Shown: piece after piece, positions 62,369-64,000 of the stretch
Layout of the letters: each line of letters opens with the position of its first letter
Numbering within the stretch: the first letter of the stretch is position 1
Source of the DNA: UBA1756 sp045130235
Lineage (GTDB): Bacteria > Bacteroidota > Bacteroidia > Bacteroidales > WCHB1-69
DNA: 64,000 nt
Direction: 5' to 3'
NCBI GenBank assembly: GCA_045130235.1
Contig: JBGUPJ010000023.1
Location: 1 to 64,000, forward strand
Program-made: the position numbers and the translations under genes
Notes under the pieces: generated by a model
What the model was told of the DNA's origin: nothing
Seen by the model: the letters and a program-made list of their open reading frames with translations, nothing else
Databases searched by the model: none

Positions 62369-63784
62369 ATGAAAAAAATGTGCATTTTACAAAGGTGTTT
62401 GCTTCTAATATTCCTCGCTATTTTTTCTTTTCCTTTGATGGGGCAAGGGGTTTCTTACGTGGGTTTGTGGGAGGGTGTACTCCATTTGGGAAATGACAGT
62501 TTGCGAATAGTAATGGTTGTTGATAAGCAGGAAGATACAATTTCAGTGGTGCTGGATAGCCCGGATCAGTATGTGACGGATATTCCTGTGACGGAGTTTC
62601 GGGCGAGTGGTGACACGCTCTTTTTTGCTGTGAAGTCGCTGGGATGCAGCTACCGTGGCATCAGGACAGGCGACAGTATAGTGGGGAAATTTAGGCAGAA
62701 CGGCATGAAGATGCCACTGACTCTCCGTCCTGTCCAGCACCGCCAGCTGTTCCCGCGGCCACAAGAACCACATGCGCCATACCCTTACATGCTGTCAGAA
62801 CTCACATTTCCCTATAACGAGTGGTGCAGCATCAGTGGCACGCTCACTTTGCCCGCAACGGGTGCCCCCAAGGCCGTCGTCGTGCTCATCTCCGGCTCGG
62901 GCTGGCAGGACCGCAACGAGACCATCATGGCCCATAAGCCCTTCAAACTGCTCGCCGACTATCTAACCCGACAAGGTTACGCCGTGTTCCGCTACGACGA
63001 TGCCCCTTACGCCGCTTTCCAGAAGATGACCACGCTCGATTTTGCCGAACAGGTGAAGGTGATTGTGGATACGCTCCGCGGAAATACCTACCTCCAGCTC
63101 CAAAATTGCCCTATTGGTCTGCTCGGCCATAGCGAGGGCGGCATGGTGGCGTGGATAGTGGCAGCCGAGAGACACGACATCGACTTCGTCATCTCCATGG
63201 CCGGCATGGGCACAACCTTACGCGAAGTGCTGCTCTATCAAGCAGCTGAATATGTGGTGAAAAGCCATGTCAACGCATCGCTCATACCTACCTCATTACA
63301 TTTATCAGATAAAGTCTATTCGATAGTGGAAAAATCTTCCTCTCCGCAGCACGCAGCCATCAAGGTGAAACAATACCTCCAAAAGCAAGCCTCCCAGCTC
63401 TCACCAGAAGAGCGCGTCAACCTCCAGCTTACTGATGATGACGTGGAAAACAGCGTTGCCACGCTGACTAATAACTGGTTTTTCACGCTCATGCACCTTA
63501 AACCCTCCGCTTACCTCAAACACGTTACCTGCCCGGTGCTGGCCCTCAACGGCGACCGCGACACGCAGGTGGACGCGGTGCAGAATGTGAAGGCTATCGG
63601 CGACGGACTGAAACGCTGTCCATCCTTCACCTCATGCGTCCTGCCCAATCTGAACCACCTGTTCCAAGAGTGCGAGACCGGTTATGCCGATGAGTACGGA
63701 CTGATAGAGCAAACACTTTCGCCCCTCTTTTTGGAGCAAGTGTCAACTTGGTTAAATAAACAGATGGAAAAGAAAAACCGTTAA
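62369..63784 (+). CDS. Secreted alpha/beta hydrolase (S33-like)
   Basis: 471 residues with a signal peptide (MKKMCILQRCLLLIFLAIFSFPLMGQ). A beta-rich N-terminal domain of about 115 residues (YVGLWEGVLHLGNDSLRIVMVVDKQ) precedes the alpha/beta hydrolase fold. VVVLISGSGWQDRNET supplies the oxyanion region, Ser255 in GHSEGG is the nucleophile, Asp398 or Asp396 in NGDRDTQV and His430 in NLNHLFQE complete the triad. This two-domain layout is common in Bacteroidetes exported esterases/peptidases; ester or peptide specificity is not readable. It has its own promoter. Its stop shares bases with the stop of the convergent gene. Confidence 0.87.
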   Translation: MKKMCILQRCLLLIFLAIFSFPLMGQGVSYVGLWEGVLHLGNDSLRIVMVVDKQEDTISVVLDSPDQYVTDIPVTEFRASGDTLFFAVKSLGCSYRGIRTGDSIVGKFRQNGMKMPLTLRPVQHRQLFPRPQEPHAPYPYMLSELTFPYNEWCSISGTLTLPATGAPKAVVVLISGSGWQDRNETIMAHKPFKLLADYLTRQGYAVFRYDDAPYAAFQKMTTLDFAEQVKVIVDTLRGNTYLQLQNCPIGLLGHSEGGMVAWIVAAERHDIDFVISMAGMGTTLREVLLYQAAEYVVKSHVNASLIPTSLHLSDKVYSIVEKSSSPQHAAIKVKQYLQKQASQLSPEERVNLQLTDDDVENSVATLTNNWFFTLMHLKPSAYLKHVTCPVLALNGDRDTQVDAVQNVKAIGDGLKRCPSFTSCVLPNLNHLFQECETGYADEYGLIEQTLSPLFLEQVSTWLNKQMEKKNR

Positions 63785-64000
63785 TTGCTGGGTCTAAGCT
63801 TCTTGTATTTTTTCTGACGCATCTGCCAGCGTTCGCGCGCATATTGCTGCATGTCAGATACTTCGTCGCTTTCATCGATGATTTCTAGTCCGAAAATGGT
63901 CTCGATGATGTCTTCCATGGTGAGAATGCCTTGGAAACATCCGTATTCGTCGATGATGAGGGCGATTTGTGATTTTTGCTTGAGCAGGGCGTCCCAAATG
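63781..64000 (-). CDS. C-terminal end of a CNNM/CorC (hemolysin-like) family protein, cut by the window edge
   Basis: On the minus strand the frame is open from the right edge to a TAA at 63783-63781, giving 72 residues: KQKSQIALIIDEYGCFQGIL, TMEDIIETIFGLEIIDESDEV and a basic tail (MRQKKYKKLRPSN). DEYG-x-x-x-G-I-L-T-M-E-D-I-x-E-x-I-F-G is the end of the second CBS domain in CNNM/HlyC/CorC proteins, which are membrane proteins implicated in magnesium or cobalt transport. No CorC_HlyC C-terminal domain follows, so the form is short. No start codon lies within the window. The stop codon overlaps the neighbouring stop (TTAA). Confidence 0.85.
   Translation of the reverse strand, partial: IWDALLKQKSQIALIIDEYGCFQGILTMEDIIETIFGLEIIDESDEVSDMQQYARERWQMRQKKYKKLRPSN

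Overview
The window looks like a chromosomal piece of a Bacteroidetes bacterium, most likely order Bacteroidales. The evidence is: secreted proteins ending in type IX secretion (T9SS) sorting domains; SprB-type repeats, a C10 protease with an inhibitor-like prodomain, GWxTD, DUF4837, PepSY-like and FISUMP domains; start codons without Shine-Dalgarno sequences; and many intergenic matches to the Bacteroidetes -7 promoter element TAnnTTTG. Coding DNA is of fairly balanced composition, while intergenic DNA is AT-rich. I see no rRNA, tRNA, CRISPR array, integrase or transposase.

Layout. 1-10 kb: the tail of an unrecognised AT-rich gene, a Sel1/CAP secreted protein, a C69 dipeptidase with a metallo-beta-lactamase-fold hydrolase, a MORN-type repeat protein, and a minus-strand operon (subtilisin-like protease, GWxTD protein, sugar-phosphate transferase). 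10-16 kb: an unknown membrane protein, an M20 dipeptidase, and the minus-strand cluster coiled-coil protein / zapA / probable 6S RNA / rny. 15.8-22.7 kb: a plus-strand run of a divergent GAPDH overlapping a 1367-residue dikinase-like protein with no PEP-binding barrel, then nadE overlapping a polynucleotide-kinase-like P-loop domain fused to an HD domain. 22.8-32.6 kb: a C10 protease exported by T9SS, a PepSY-like protein overlapping prmA, a DUF4837 lipoprotein, an ECF sigma factor overlapping a membrane protein that ends in a T9SS type B-like domain, and a WG-repeat protein.

32.6-39 kb: metK on the minus strand behind what reads as a SAM-II riboswitch, thiN with a HAD phosphatase, and a T9SS fibronectin-type protein. 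The 3' end of that last gene and the DNA after it carry several short palindromic dispersed repeats. 39-47 kb: reverse rubrerythrin, the small SRP RNA, then a plus-strand run of tsaC, a flippase, a methyltransferase and a tandem acid phosphatase fused to a FISUMP domain, and a convergent GH78 rhamnosidase-like gene. 47-62 kb: one gene of 4984 codons encoding a giant T9SS-exported surface protein built mainly from four families of repeats of about 80-90 residues. The right edge has an alpha/beta hydrolase and the C-terminus of a CNNM/CorC-type protein.

The strongest candidates for new biology are the GAPDH/dikinase pair, the NadE/Pnk-HD pair, the sigma factor paired with a T9SS-tailed membrane protein, and palindromic repeats placed in frame inside a T9SS sorting domain. 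Three RNA elements that an ORF-only view misses are described: 6S RNA, SRP RNA and a SAM-II riboswitch.
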